Source: Gemmatimonadota bacterium
GTDB taxonomy: Bacteria > Latescibacterota > UBA2968 > GCA-2709665
DNA: 64,000 nt
Assembly (NCBI GenBank): GCA_028874335.1
Contig: JAPPJY010000075.1
Location: 29,214 to 93,213, forward strand
Reading direction: 5' to 3'
A program made the translations under genes and the position numbers. Numbering within the stretch: position 1 is the stretch's first letter; every line of letters starts with the position of its first letter. This document shows positions 16,681-25,571 of the stretch, piece after piece. The notes below the pieces were generated by a model that had not been told where the DNA came from, searched no databases, and saw nothing but the letters and a program-made list of their open reading frames with translations.

Positions 16681-18684
16681 ATGCCTGAAAGCGGTGCGGC
16701 GGTTACGCAGGCCGCACAACCAGATCCCGATACGTTCGTTGCGGCGGTAGACCGGGGCGTCACGCTGCGATCGATCGTCTTCGGACTGTGTCTGGCGGTG
16801 GCGGTCAGTCTTCTCGCCAACACCGTGCTATATCTTGTTCATGGCTCATTGATGGCATACAGCCATATGCCGATGGGCAACCTGATACTGATCATGCTGT
16901 CGATGGTCGTGTGTTCAGTACTGGCCTTTCGATTCGGAAGGCCGTTCGTGTTTTCGCGAACGGAGTGGCTTACGGTTTTTGCCATGGGGTTCGTGAGTTC
17001 ACTTGGACCCACGTACGGCGTGAGTGGATACCTGGTGGGCGTGATCGTGTCCCCGTACTATTTCGCCACGCCCGAGAATCGCTGGTCGGAGTTCCTGCAT
17101 CCCTATCTTCCGGAATTTATCTTTCCCCAGAACAGAAAAGGGGAAATGAGCTGGTTTTACAACGGATTGCCTCCGGACACGGCCGTGCCATGGGAGAGCT
17201 GGGCGGGACCGCTGTTCTGGTGGTTCACGTTCATTGCCGCGGTCGCGTTCGCCTGCTTCTGTGCGTCAATCATCATCCACCGCCAGTGGTCGGAATACGA
17301 GAAGCTCGTCTATCCGGCGATGGAGCCGATTGTGGAGATCGCCTCCCTGGCAGGCTCCGGGAAGCGGCTGCTGCCGGAATTGATGCAGGGCCGGATGTTC
17401 TGGGCCGGATTCTCCGTCAGCGCCTTCATCTATTGCTGGAATATGATCGGCTGGTTCTTTCCCGCCTTTCCGAGCTTTCGCATGACGCCTGGTTGGTACC
17501 TTCCGCTGGCGCGGGATTTTCCCGCCCTGTGGATTTCTTTCAATACGTTCGTGATCTGCTTCGCTTATTTCGCCAGTCTCGAAGTCCTGTTCAGTCTCTG
17601 GTTTTTCGATCTTTTTTTTGTTGTAGAATCGGGAATTCTGACCCGGCTGGGCATGCCGTCCTGGCATTCCTACCGGTCCGCCGGGCCGTACACCTGGCAG
17701 ACCACCGGTGCATTCGTGTGTCTGGCGGTCTTCTGGGTATTGATTTCGCGGCGTCATCTCAAGGACGCATTTCTGAAAGCGTTGAAACCAAATAGCCAAC
17801 ACATAGACGACAGCCGGGAACTCATCTCCTACCGCGGTGCTTTCCTCGGGCTTGGGATCGCCTGTTGTTACGCCGTCGCCTGGCTCTGGAATGCACGGAT
17901 GGATACCGGCGTGATCGCGCTGACCATACCGACCATGTTTCTCGTCTATCTGGCGATGGGCAAGATCCTGGCGGATTCAGGGCTGGTTTTCCTGAGTTCG
18001 CCCACGTCGGCTCGAAACCTTGTCCAGGCTGCGTTCGGGGGGCCGAGAGGGATACCGGCGGCGACCCACGCCCTGTTCTATCCGACCGCGGTGGCATTGA
18101 GCCACTTCAAGGGAACCATATTCACATTCGGCATGCATGCCAACCGGCTGGGCGACTTCGTCGCGGGCAACAAGCGACGGTTGTTCTGGTCGGTATGCGC
18201 CGCGTTTCTTGTCGGTCTGGTAGCGTCCACGCTATATGTCGTCTGGCTGGGATACACGGTTGGCGGGTACAATTTCGAGCCGAACTGGCTGGTGACGCGC
18301 GCCGGACACCGCGGTTTCCAGGGTGCGGTCAGCGACATCATCTCGCCCAAGCCGATGCAGTCCAGCGAGTATGTGTTCTTCTTCGTCGGTGCGATTGCCA
18401 TGGCGCTAATCACGTTCATGCGTTACCGGTTTGCGTGGTGGCCGTTTCATCCCATCGGCTTTGCGCTTTCCGGGTCCGCGCTTTCGCATCTGACCGGATT
18501 TACGATTTTTCTGGCGTGGGGCCTGAAGGCGATTTTGCTGCGGTTTTTCGGCGCCGCGTTTTACCGGCGCTCGCGTCCGTTTTTCATAGGCCTTCTAATC
18601 GGGTACGTATTCGCGATCGCGCTGGGACTCGTGCTGGATGCCGTCTGGTTCATGCCGCAGGGCCACCGCATCCATGTGTATTAA
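16681..18684 (+). CDS. DUF6785/DUF6784-type multi-span membrane protein (tandem paralogue)
   Basis: This 667-residue protein parallels the preceding gene nearly along its whole length: 'YSHMPMGNLILIMLSMVVC', 'GPTYGVSGYLVGVIVSPYYF', 'FATPENRWSEFLHPYLPE' and 'NRLGDFVAGNKRRLFW' all have direct counterparts. The gap between the genes is 48 bases and the order is head to tail, so they form one transcription unit. The retained similarity in the membrane segments and divergence in loops suggest different substrates or a heterodimer. ATG 16681 has only a weak purine-rich site. A third paralogue, more diverged, is at 36994-38991. Confidence 0.75.
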   Translation: MPESGAAVTQAAQPDPDTFVAAVDRGVTLRSIVFGLCLAVAVSLLANTVLYLVHGSLMAYSHMPMGNLILIMLSMVVCSVLAFRFGRPFVFSRTEWLTVFAMGFVSSLGPTYGVSGYLVGVIVSPYYFATPENRWSEFLHPYLPEFIFPQNRKGEMSWFYNGLPPDTAVPWESWAGPLFWWFTFIAAVAFACFCASIIIHRQWSEYEKLVYPAMEPIVEIASLAGSGKRLLPELMQGRMFWAGFSVSAFIYCWNMIGWFFPAFPSFRMTPGWYLPLARDFPALWISFNTFVICFAYFASLEVLFSLWFFDLFFVVESGILTRLGMPSWHSYRSAGPYTWQTTGAFVCLAVFWVLISRRHLKDAFLKALKPNSQHIDDSRELISYRGAFLGLGIACCYAVAWLWNARMDTGVIALTIPTMFLVYLAMGKILADSGLVFLSSPTSARNLVQAAFGGPRGIPAATHALFYPTAVALSHFKGTIFTFGMHANRLGDFVAGNKRRLFWSVCAAFLVGLVASTLYVVWLGYTVGGYNFEPNWLVTRAGHRGFQGAVSDIISPKPMQSSEYVFFFVGAIAMALITFMRYRFAWWPFHPIGFALSGSALSHLTGFTIFLAWGLKAILLRFFGAAFYRRSRPFFIGLLIGYVFAIALGLVLDAVWFMPQGHRIHVY

Positions 18685-18728
18685 GAAGCCGCATTTGAAT
18701 CCCATCGGTACAGAAAAGGAGAAACGCA

Positions 18729-19775
18729 ATGCCAAAAGGTCTACGCAAGGTAGCGGCCAGAGACGGCGCCGGACGGATTGTTGTGATCGAGGAGCCGATT
18801 CCACGGCCGGGCCCCGGACAGCTTCAGGTCGAGGTCCGCGCGAGTTTCGTAAGTCCGGGTACGGAACTCGGCGGCATGAAACGGATTCGCGAACAACCGG
18901 GAAACGCGCCGCCCCGCCCGTTCGGGTATTCCAATTCCGGCGTCGTTATCGGTCATGGAGAAGGGTGCGAGGATGTACCAAAGGGTACCCGGGTGGCCTG
19001 CATGGGCGGCGGTTACGCCCTGCACGCGAGTCACGTCTGCGTACCCCGGAATATGGCCGTCCCGATGCCCGACGCTGTGCACTTTGAGGATGCGTCGTCC
19101 ATTCATCTGGTCGCGACGGCGTTGAACGCCGTTCGTCGTGCCGAGTTGACGCTGGGCGAATACATTGGTGTGGTGGGACTCGGGCCGGTGGGGCAGTTCT
19201 CCTGCCAGTGGGCGCGGCTTGCCGGCTGTCACACGCTTGCACTGGACAGGCTTCCGATGCGTCTGTCGGCGGCGAAGAAGACCGGCGTGGACCGTATCGT
19301 GAATGTGAGTGAGGAGGACCCCGTAGCTGCGTCGAGGGACTTTACACGGGGATACGGTCTGGATGCGGGCATACTGGCCTTCGGCGGCGACGGCACGGGG
19401 GCTTTCAAAACGCTGGTTTCGATGATGAAACGGGCGCCCGATACCCACCAGATGGGCCGGATCACGATCGTTGGCGGGGCGAAGATCGAGCACGTATTCG
19501 CATCGGGCCTGGGGAACCTGGACGTGCGGAGCGCGGCCCGGACGGGCCCGGGATACCACGATGAGGCCTGGGAACACGGAAGGGACTATCCGCCCGTGTT
19601 CATGCAATGGACCACAAGGCGAAACCTCGAGGAGTGTCTGGAGTTCATGGCGTCCGGCGGTATGCTGGTCGAACCGTTGATCACTCACCGGGTCGACCTT
19701 ACGGATGCGCCGGAGGCTTGTGAAGACCTGATTCAGCGACCTAACGAAGCGCTTGGCGTGGTACTGTTGCCTTAA
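18729..19775 (+). CDS. Medium-chain dehydrogenase/reductase (zinc-ADH superfamily, probably zinc-independent)
   Basis: The 348-residue product has a GroES-like N-terminal domain and a Rossmann domain with 'GVVGLGPVGQFSCQWARLAG'. Instead of the catalytic-zinc Cys-X2-Asp, it has 'VSPGTELGG', as in BchC-like and other zinc-free members. Such proteins oxidise or reduce secondary alcohols of sugars, polyols or rearranged metabolites with NAD(P). AAAGGAG eight bases upstream supports ATG 18729. The Gfo/Idh/MocA gene follows after 47 bases and the two often act in series on sugars or inositols. Substrate unassigned. Confidence 0.8.
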   Translation: MPKGLRKVAARDGAGRIVVIEEPIPRPGPGQLQVEVRASFVSPGTELGGMKRIREQPGNAPPRPFGYSNSGVVIGHGEGCEDVPKGTRVACMGGGYALHASHVCVPRNMAVPMPDAVHFEDASSIHLVATALNAVRRAELTLGEYIGVVGLGPVGQFSCQWARLAGCHTLALDRLPMRLSAAKKTGVDRIVNVSEEDPVAASRDFTRGYGLDAGILAFGGDGTGAFKTLVSMMKRAPDTHQMGRITIVGGAKIEHVFASGLGNLDVRSAARTGPGYHDEAWEHGRDYPPVFMQWTTRRNLEECLEFMASGGMLVEPLITHRVDLTDAPEACEDLIQRPNEALGVVLLP

Positions 19776-19822
19776 GCCGTATGCGTCCGCAGGAAACGAC
19801 GAATTAAAAGGGGGAATCGCAG

Positions 19823-20905
19823 ATGTCTGATAAACGGTATCGAGGCGGCGCGATCGGCCGGACGGGCCGCGGAAATTACGGACACGGCCTTCATCTGGGA
19901 CTGGCGGCGGCGGATGCGGTGGACCTGGTGGCCGTGGCGGATCCGGACCCGCGGGGGCGGCGTGAAGTCGCCGACGCGGTCGGCGCGGAACGGACCTACG
20001 GAGACTACCGTGAGATGCTGGAAAAGGAAGCGCTGGAAATTGTAACCGTGGGTCCCCGCTGGGTCGATTGTCATGAAGAGATGGTTCTGGCATGCGTGGA
20101 AGCGGGCTGCCACGTCTACTGCGAGAAACCGATGGCCCACAGCCTGGAGTCGGCGGACCGCATGGTGTCCGCGGCGGAACGTGCGGGCGTCAAACTGGCC
20201 GTGGCGCACCAGGGCGTTTATCTGCCCCAGGTTCAGGCCGCAAAGCGCATGCTGGACGCGGGGGACATCGGTCCGCTGCAGGCGATAAATGCAACCGGCA
20301 AGCAGGACCATCGCGGCGGCGGCGAGGACATGATCGTCCTGGGTACGCATCTATTCAATCTGATGCGGTTCATGGCCGGCGACGTGGCCTGGATGAGCGC
20401 CCGGGTCATGGAGAATGAGCGTGAATTGCAGCCTGGGGATGCCCGCGAGGCGGCGGAGCCGGTTGGCCTGATCGCCGGTGACTGCATTCACAGTTGTTTC
20501 GCGTTTGAGAACGGCGCCGCCGGGTCTTTTGTGTCCCGGGCGAATCAGCCCGGCAACGGGCAGTGTTTCGGCCTGGAACTGGTCGGGCAGGATGGAAGAT
20601 TTATGATGCGAGGCGGGGCGCCAACCCTGATCGCCGCTTATCCGTTCAGCGTATGGCTTCCGGAGGACGAATCCCGGGTCTGGAACGTGCTGGATCTCGA
20701 AACCGCTCCTTTCACCGACGGAAACCGGTTGGCGATTCTGGACCTGATCGACGCGATCGAGCACGACCGGGAGCCCCTGTCCAGCGGCATGGATGCGGTC
20801 AAGGCCCTGGAAATGGTGCTGGGGGCCTATGCGTCGCAGATCTCGGGCAGTCGCGTGGCGTTTCCGATGTCCGACCGGAGCCATCCACTCGAGGGCTATG
20901 TATAG
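19823..20905 (+). CDS. Gfo/Idh/MocA family oxidoreductase
   Basis: This 360-residue dehydrogenase opens with an NAD(P) site ('GGAIGRTGRGNYGHGLH'), continues with 'LVAVADPDPRGRREVADAVG' and has the family EKP motif in 'GCHVYCEKPMAHS'. The C-terminal half is the alpha/beta substrate domain, with 'HRGGGEDMIVLGTHLFNLMRF' containing the likely catalytic histidine region. Members oxidise inositol, glucose derivatives or amino sugars. AAAGGGGG upstream supports ATG 19823. It shares the transcription unit with the preceding dehydrogenase. Substrate cannot be assigned. Confidence 0.85.
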   Translation: MSDKRYRGGAIGRTGRGNYGHGLHLGLAAADAVDLVAVADPDPRGRREVADAVGAERTYGDYREMLEKEALEIVTVGPRWVDCHEEMVLACVEAGCHVYCEKPMAHSLESADRMVSAAERAGVKLAVAHQGVYLPQVQAAKRMLDAGDIGPLQAINATGKQDHRGGGEDMIVLGTHLFNLMRFMAGDVAWMSARVMENERELQPGDAREAAEPVGLIAGDCIHSCFAFENGAAGSFVSRANQPGNGQCFGLELVGQDGRFMMRGGAPTLIAAYPFSVWLPEDESRVWNVLDLETAPFTDGNRLAILDLIDAIEHDREPLSSGMDAVKALEMVLGAYASQISGSRVAFPMSDRSHPLEGYV

Positions 20906-21063
20906 CGGCAATCCGAAATGAGCCGACCGTTCAAATACGGATGCTATGGACATCCGGCGGGATTGTCTTATATTATCGTGAGTTGATCGGGTGTTAACCG
21001 GACTGCGTCGGTTTCCGGCCTGTACATGCGGCATCGGGATCCGATACCGGAGGTGGAATCAGG

Positions 21064-22026
21064 ATGAATGCGAGAATAACCAGAGATATCTCGGATCGGA
21101 TGCGCCCTTCGGTCATGCTGGCCGCATGGCCGGGCATGGGAAGCGTAGGCGTTGGGGCGCTGGACTACCTGCGCCGGAAACTCGACGCGATGCCGTTCGC
21201 GGAAATTGACATGAGCGAGTACTTCGCCCCGGAGGCGGTGGTTGTGGAAAAGGGACTCGCGCGTTCGTTTTCGGACCTTCCCAGCCATGTCTTCTATTAC
21301 GTCGAGGAACCGCCGTTGATCATCTCCGAAAGCGAAGCGCAGATACCGGGCATGGGAGGCACGGTCCTCATGGGCCATATGCTCGACCTGGCGCAGCGGT
21401 TCAAGGTGGAAACCATCTATACCGGCGCGGCATACGCAATGCCCATCAGCCACAACGAACGCGTTCAGGTTCTCGGCGCGGCCAACCAGGAGGCACTGCG
21501 CGATGCGCTTGAGAAGTACGGCGTGGAGATCCTGCAGGAAGGACACATCGCCGGTCTGAACGGACTGTTGCTGGGTTCGGCGGGGCTTCGAAATATCCGG
21601 GCGGCATGCCTGTTGGCAACAATGCCGATGTACGCCCAGATGATGCCGAATCCGAAGGCGTCGCGCGAGATCGTCCGTGTCTGGGCGAAGATGCTGGAAC
21701 TGGACGTGAACATGTCCGAAATCGACCAGGCGGTGGAACGCATGGATGACACCATGTCCCAGATAGAAGAGAAGATCCGCACCACTTTCTCCACCATGGA
21801 ACATGAGAACGAGGATGAAATCGAACTCGAGGAAGTCGACGAGGAACAGGTGCCCCAGGTGGTGATGGAGCGGATCGAGCGCCTGTTTGGAGAGGTCGAG
21901 CACGACACGTCCAAGGAGAAAGCGGCCCTGTTGAAGCGGGAACTGGACCGATGGAACCTCTACGGGCTCTATGAAGACCGGTTCCTGGGTCTGTTCCGGA
22001 AAGACAGCGGCCCCAATCGAGGTTGA
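21064..22026 (+). CDS. PAC2 family (proteasome assembly chaperone-like) protein with acidic C-terminal extension
   Basis: A 320-residue PAC2-superfamily protein. The core (about 10-210) shows 'SVMLAAWPGMGSVGVGALDYLR', 'FSDLPSHVFYYVEEPPLIISE', 'VETIYTGAAYAMPISHN' and 'GLNGLLLGSAGLRNIRAACLLATMP', the standard landmarks. The remainder is a predicted coiled coil with a strongly acidic patch ('EDEIELEEVDEEQVPQ'). The family includes eukaryotic/archaeal 20S proteasome chaperones and many bacterial members of unknown role, mostly in genomes with or without proteasomes. GGAGGTGG upstream supports ATG 21064. No proteasome gene is in the window. Separated by 158 bases from the gene upstream, it may have its own promoter. 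Confidence 0.78.
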   Translation: MNARITRDISDRMRPSVMLAAWPGMGSVGVGALDYLRRKLDAMPFAEIDMSEYFAPEAVVVEKGLARSFSDLPSHVFYYVEEPPLIISESEAQIPGMGGTVLMGHMLDLAQRFKVETIYTGAAYAMPISHNERVQVLGAANQEALRDALEKYGVEILQEGHIAGLNGLLLGSAGLRNIRAACLLATMPMYAQMMPNPKASREIVRVWAKMLELDVNMSEIDQAVERMDDTMSQIEEKIRTTFSTMEHENEDEIELEEVDEEQVPQVVMERIERLFGEVEHDTSKEKAALLKRELDRWNLYGLYEDRFLGLFRKDSGPNRG

Positions 22027-22202
22027 ACCCTTCCGTTCCATTTTCTGCCCGATCTGAAGATGCGGGAACGTGGCGAATCCCGGTTGATTCGTTCCGGTCC
22101 GCGCGAGCCTGCCGCCCAGCGTCAATCCGCTGAATCCTGCCTCCGGCTGATCCGGTCGCCGCATTCCCACCGGCCATAACCGCAGCACATAAGGAGACTA
22201 AA

Positions 22203-23279
22203 GTGTATCCGGAACCTGTCGACAGTTCCCTGTTGAGAATCGATCTGTACAGCGATACGGCAACCAAACCGACCCGTGAAATGCGCGAGTTCATGTGCGC
22301 GGCGGAAGTTGGCGATGAGCAGCGCGGGGAAGACCCGTCCGTGAACGAACTGCAGGAGACGGTGGCCGGAATGCTGGGCAAAGAAGCCGCATTGCTGCTG
22401 CCCTCAGGCACGATGTGCAACCAGATTGCCTTTGCGGTGCATTGCCGCCCGGGCGATATGGTTCTGCTGGAAAGGAACGCCCACCCGCTCCATTCCGAAG
22501 CCGGCGGCGCGGCCGTGCTCTCCAGCGCTACTCTGTATCCGGTCGACGGCGTCAATGGGCAGTTTACGGCGGCGCAGGTGGCGGAAGAGGTCCAGCCTGC
22601 AACCCGCTACTGGCCGGGCTTTCGTCTGTTGGCCGTCGAACAGACCACGAACCGGCCGGGCGGGCGCGTCTGGGCTCTGGAGCAGATGCGCGCGGTCTGC
22701 GATGCGGCGCACGAACGAGACCTGCAGACGCACATGGACGGCGCCCGTCTGTTCAATGCGGTTGTCGCGTCGGGCGTCTCGGCGGGGGACTACGCGGAAA
22801 CATTCGACTCTCTCTGGATCGATCTCAGCAAGGGCCTGGGCGCGCCGATCGGGGGCGTGCTGGCCGGCACGACCGGGTTTATCGAAGCCGCCTGGCAATG
22901 GAAGCAGAGGATTGGCGGCGCCATGCGCCAGGCCGGCTTTGTCGCGGCCGCGGGGATCTACGCGTTGAAACACAATATCGAACGGCTGGCGGAGGACCAC
23001 GCCAATGCCAGGAGGCTGGCCGTGGGTATATCGGACGCGCCCGGAATTCAGGTGAATCCGGACGAAGTCGAGACCAATATGGTGAAATTCGACGTGGGCG
23101 GGACGGGGGCAAGTTCAAAGGAGTTCGCGAGCCGGCTGCTTGCCGGCTGGGGGGTCCGGGTGAGCACGCCGGGGCCCACCGCGATTCGTGCCATCCCGTA
23201 CCTCGGAATCAGCCGGGACGATGTGGATGAAGCCACCCGTGCGGTCTGCTCGCTTGCAGAGGATCTGGCGCAGGGATGA
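22203..23279 (+). CDS. ltaE: Low-specificity threonine aldolase / beta-eliminating lyase family
   Basis: A 358-residue fold-type I PLP enzyme cleaving L-threonine/allo-threonine to glycine and acetaldehyde, or a related beta-hydroxy amino acid. Landmarks: 'IDLYSDTATKPTREMREFM', 'EVGDEQRGEDPSVNELQE' (E. coli-type threonine aldolase has 'GDDVYGDDPTV'), the PLP-anchoring 'THMDGARLFNA' and the Schiff-base lysine in 'WIDLSKGLGAPIGGVLAG'. GTG 22203 is the start, with AAGGAG seven bases upstream. It is followed by a toxin-antitoxin-like pair. Together with the amidohydrolases around it, it fits amino-acid or amino-alcohol breakdown. Confidence 0.83.
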   Translation: MYPEPVDSSLLRIDLYSDTATKPTREMREFMCAAEVGDEQRGEDPSVNELQETVAGMLGKEAALLLPSGTMCNQIAFAVHCRPGDMVLLERNAHPLHSEAGGAAVLSSATLYPVDGVNGQFTAAQVAEEVQPATRYWPGFRLLAVEQTTNRPGGRVWALEQMRAVCDAAHERDLQTHMDGARLFNAVVASGVSAGDYAETFDSLWIDLSKGLGAPIGGVLAGTTGFIEAAWQWKQRIGGAMRQAGFVAAAGIYALKHNIERLAEDHANARRLAVGISDAPGIQVNPDEVETNMVKFDVGGTGASSKEFASRLLAGWGVRVSTPGPTAIRAIPYLGISRDDVDEATRAVCSLAEDLAQG

Positions 23280-23310
23280 CGACTGGCTGCGAACCACGGA
23301 GGTATGCACG

Positions 23311-23562
23311 ATGAAACGGACATTTAATGTGAAGGCCATCTGGGACGATGAGGCACAGGTGTTCTATTCTCAGAGTGACATTGAGGGCCTGCACATCGAG
23401 GCTGCCAGTCTCGACGAATTCGAAGCGATTATCATTGAGGAGGCACCCGATTTGATCATGGCCAACCATCGAAGCTTGTCAGAAATCGCTGAACATCCAT
23501 TGAAGGATCTGATTCCTGCCATCCTGTGGCAGAGATACGAAACGGAAAGGATGTCGACGTAA
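23311..23562 (+). CDS. HicB-like antitoxin (DUF1902)
   Basis: This 83-residue protein matches the DUF1902/HicB-like family: 'TFNVKAIWDDEAQVFYSQSD' then 'IEGLHIEAASLDEFEAII' and a helical tail. The family members sit upstream of HicA-type mRNA interferases and neutralise them. ATG 23311 has GGAGG eight bases upstream. The HicA-like gene begins two bases after its stop. Unlike classic HicB it lacks a ribbon-helix-helix C-terminus, so how it would repress its own promoter is unclear. Confidence 0.75.
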   Translation: MKRTFNVKAIWDDEAQVFYSQSDIEGLHIEAASLDEFEAIIIEEAPDLIMANHRSLSEIAEHPLKDLIPAILWQRYETERMST

Positions 23563-23563
23563 T

Positions 23564-23761
23564 TTGGTAAGCACATATTACAATATTGTTACGAGAGAAA
23601 TCACCAGACTTGGTTTTGAGTATTGGAAAAACGCAAAGGGTTCACACGAGAAGTGGAAGTGCTTAAAGACGGGAAGAACGTTGCTGGTCCCATATAATCT
23701 GAGAAGCCGGCACACGGCAAATGCGATACTGAAGAGTGCGGGTAGTGACCTGAAGGTTTAA
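23564..23761 (+). CDS. hicA: HicA-family toxin (mRNA interferase)
   Basis: This 65-residue basic protein has the HicA double-stranded-RNA-binding-like fold: 'REITRLGFEYWKNAKGSHEKWKC' with the GSHxxW/H motif carrying the catalytic histidine, then 'GRTLLVPYNLRSRHTANAILKSAG'. HicA cleaves mRNA and tmRNA. The only plausible start is TTG 23564, immediately after the antitoxin stop, with AAAGGA about a dozen bases upstream: weak initiation, often seen for toxins coupled to the antitoxin. Size and order antitoxin-toxin match other DUF1902-HicA pairs. A second, separate HicBA pair is at 56447. Confidence 0.72.
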   Translation: MVSTYYNIVTREITRLGFEYWKNAKGSHEKWKCLKTGRTLLVPYNLRSRHTANAILKSAGSDLKV

Positions 23762-23840
23762 ACGGGCAGCTATCTTATCCGACATCAGCGACGGCTATAC
23801 GATCTGAAAGCCACGGCATTTCGTCCAAATCAAATAACTT

Positions 23841-24659
23841 ATGCGCATAATCGATCCTCACGTTCACGTCTGGATAAACGACCCGGCGTACCCTTGGGCG
23901 CCGGACAATACGAATCCGCCCGCGGAAGATGCGTCCTGCGAGCAGTTGCTCGAGCAGATGGCTCGGCACGGTACGGACAGGACCGTGCTTGTTCAGGTGA
24001 TCCACTACAAGTGGGACAACCGGTACACGGGCGATTGTCTTAAAAAACACCCTGACCGATTTGAAGGCGTCTGTCGCGTAAATCCGGAGAGTCCGGCCGC
24101 GGCCGACGATCTGAGCCGGTGGGTGGAGGAGTACGGTTTCAGGGGCGTTCGGTTGAGTCCGGGACCAGGCCCCGAAGGAGACTGGTTCACGCACCCGTAC
24201 CTGGATGCCCTGTGGCGGCGCACGCGTGACTTGAATGTACCCATGTGCATCCTGACGGCGCAGGGGCGCCTGCAGGACCTGGAGCGCTGGATACGGAGAT
24301 ACGAAGACGTGCAGGTCTGCGTGGATCACATGGCATGGCCGCCGGTCGACCGTCCGGATGGCGCCGCGAGTCTGCTGCGACTCGCCCGGTATCCGCAGGT
24401 TTACGTAAAGATATCGGGAACCTGGGCCGTTTCTCGCGAAACCTATCCGTACCGGGACACCCACGCGGTTGTCAAGCAGGTTTACGACGCGTTCGGCCCG
24501 GAACGGCTCATGTGGGGCACCGACTGGCCGCTCGTCGAACAGAAGTGCGGCTATGCCGGCGCGCTGGATCTGGTAAGAAAAGAGCTCGCTTTTCTGAGCG
24601 ACGCGGACCGCGAATGGATTCTGGGACGGACAGTGCTCAGGCTCTGGCCGTTCGCCTGA
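23841..24659 (+). CDS. Amidohydrolase family protein (TIM barrel, amidohydrolase_2)
   Basis: A 272-residue amidohydrolase of the L-fuconate/2-pyrone-4,6-dicarboxylate lactonase type. Residues 'IIDPHVHVW' at the N-terminus provide the HxH metal site, 'QVCVDHMAWPP' and 'MWGTDWPLVEQ' the second histidine and the final aspartate. Members hydrolyse lactones or amides of sugars and aromatic acids. ATG 23841 lacks a good Shine-Dalgarno. It follows the HicBA-like pair and precedes a creatininase-family gene by 24 bases; likely co-transcribed with the latter. Confidence 0.82.
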   Translation: MRIIDPHVHVWINDPAYPWAPDNTNPPAEDASCEQLLEQMARHGTDRTVLVQVIHYKWDNRYTGDCLKKHPDRFEGVCRVNPESPAAADDLSRWVEEYGFRGVRLSPGPGPEGDWFTHPYLDALWRRTRDLNVPMCILTAQGRLQDLERWIRRYEDVQVCVDHMAWPPVDRPDGAASLLRLARYPQVYVKISGTWAVSRETYPYRDTHAVVKQVYDAFGPERLMWGTDWPLVEQKCGYAGALDLVRKELAFLSDADREWILGRTVLRLWPFA

Positions 24660-24683
24660 CGGGCGGACACACGGGAGGCGTTC

Positions 24684-25502
24684 ATGTACAAGGTGTCGTA
24701 CGACGGTACGAACAAGAAGGTCCTCTGGCAGGAGATGTGGCGGCACGAGTTCGAAGCCGCTCTGAAACACGATCCCGTGGTGATTCTGCCCACAGGTTCG
24801 GTGGAACAGCACGGCCCGCACTGCCCGATGGACGTGGATATTGTGGGCCCGTTCTATATGGCAGTGCGGGCGGCGCAGCGGGTGGACGATTTCCCGGTAA
24901 TCGTCGCACCGCCGATCTGGTCCGGGTTTACGCACTACAACAAGGGGTTTGCCGGTACGATCAGCCTGCGGATCGAGACCTATTTGAACCTGGTCGGCGA
25001 CGTGTGCAGGAGCATTTATGACAATGGCTTCAAACGCATCGTGATGGTGAACGGGCACGGGGGCAATATGGCGCCCAACCACGTGGTACGGGACACCATC
25101 GCGGAAGAGAACGTGTTCGTGGTGGCCTACAGCTGGTGGCAGTCCGTCGCGGACGAAATGCTGACGTGGAGCGACGCGGACAACGGTAGCGTGGGACACG
25201 GCGGGGAGTGGGAGACGTCGATCATGCTGTATCTGCGGGAGCATCTCATCGCGAAACCCCTGATGAACGACGACATCTTTCCGAATCCGTTCAGCGAGGA
25301 TCTGCGGCACTTCGGCGGATTCTCCGAGCGCCGAAGGGATACCCGCGACATCACCGGCACGATGGGCAGTTCGAGCGTGGCCAGCCGTGAGAAGGGTGAG
25401 AAGGTCTTCAACCTGGCTGTAGAGCGCCTGGAACTCCTGGTCAGGGAGTACCACGAACAGCCGGTCAGGCAGTACAAAGAGTTCGGCTCGCATTGTCCGT
25501 GA
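24684..25502 (+). CDS. Creatininase family protein
   Basis: A 272-residue creatininase-family hydrolase. The metal-binding core is 'LPTGSVEQHGPHCPMDVDIV' (Glu and His ligands), with 'GFTHYNKGFAGTISLRIET', 'VMVNGHGGNMAPNHV' and 'SVGHGGEWETSIMLYL' later: the pattern shared by creatinine amidohydrolase, MftE and formamide hydrolases. The family opens cyclic amides or cleaves small amide bonds. ATG 24684 is preceded by GGGAGG. It lies between two amidohydrolases. A role in breaking down a cyclic amide or lactam after the neighbouring enzymes is an inference. No mycofactocin genes are near, so MftE is unlikely. Confidence 0.82.
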   Translation: MYKVSYDGTNKKVLWQEMWRHEFEAALKHDPVVILPTGSVEQHGPHCPMDVDIVGPFYMAVRAAQRVDDFPVIVAPPIWSGFTHYNKGFAGTISLRIETYLNLVGDVCRSIYDNGFKRIVMVNGHGGNMAPNHVVRDTIAEENVFVVAYSWWQSVADEMLTWSDADNGSVGHGGEWETSIMLYLREHLIAKPLMNDDIFPNPFSEDLRHFGGFSERRRDTRDITGTMGSSSVASREKGEKVFNLAVERLELLVREYHEQPVRQYKEFGSHCP

Positions 25503-25571
25503 GAGACGGCGTCCCTGTCCAGGAGATGCCGGACGGCGCACGCGCAGGGACTTGCCAGGAGGATTAAGGAC

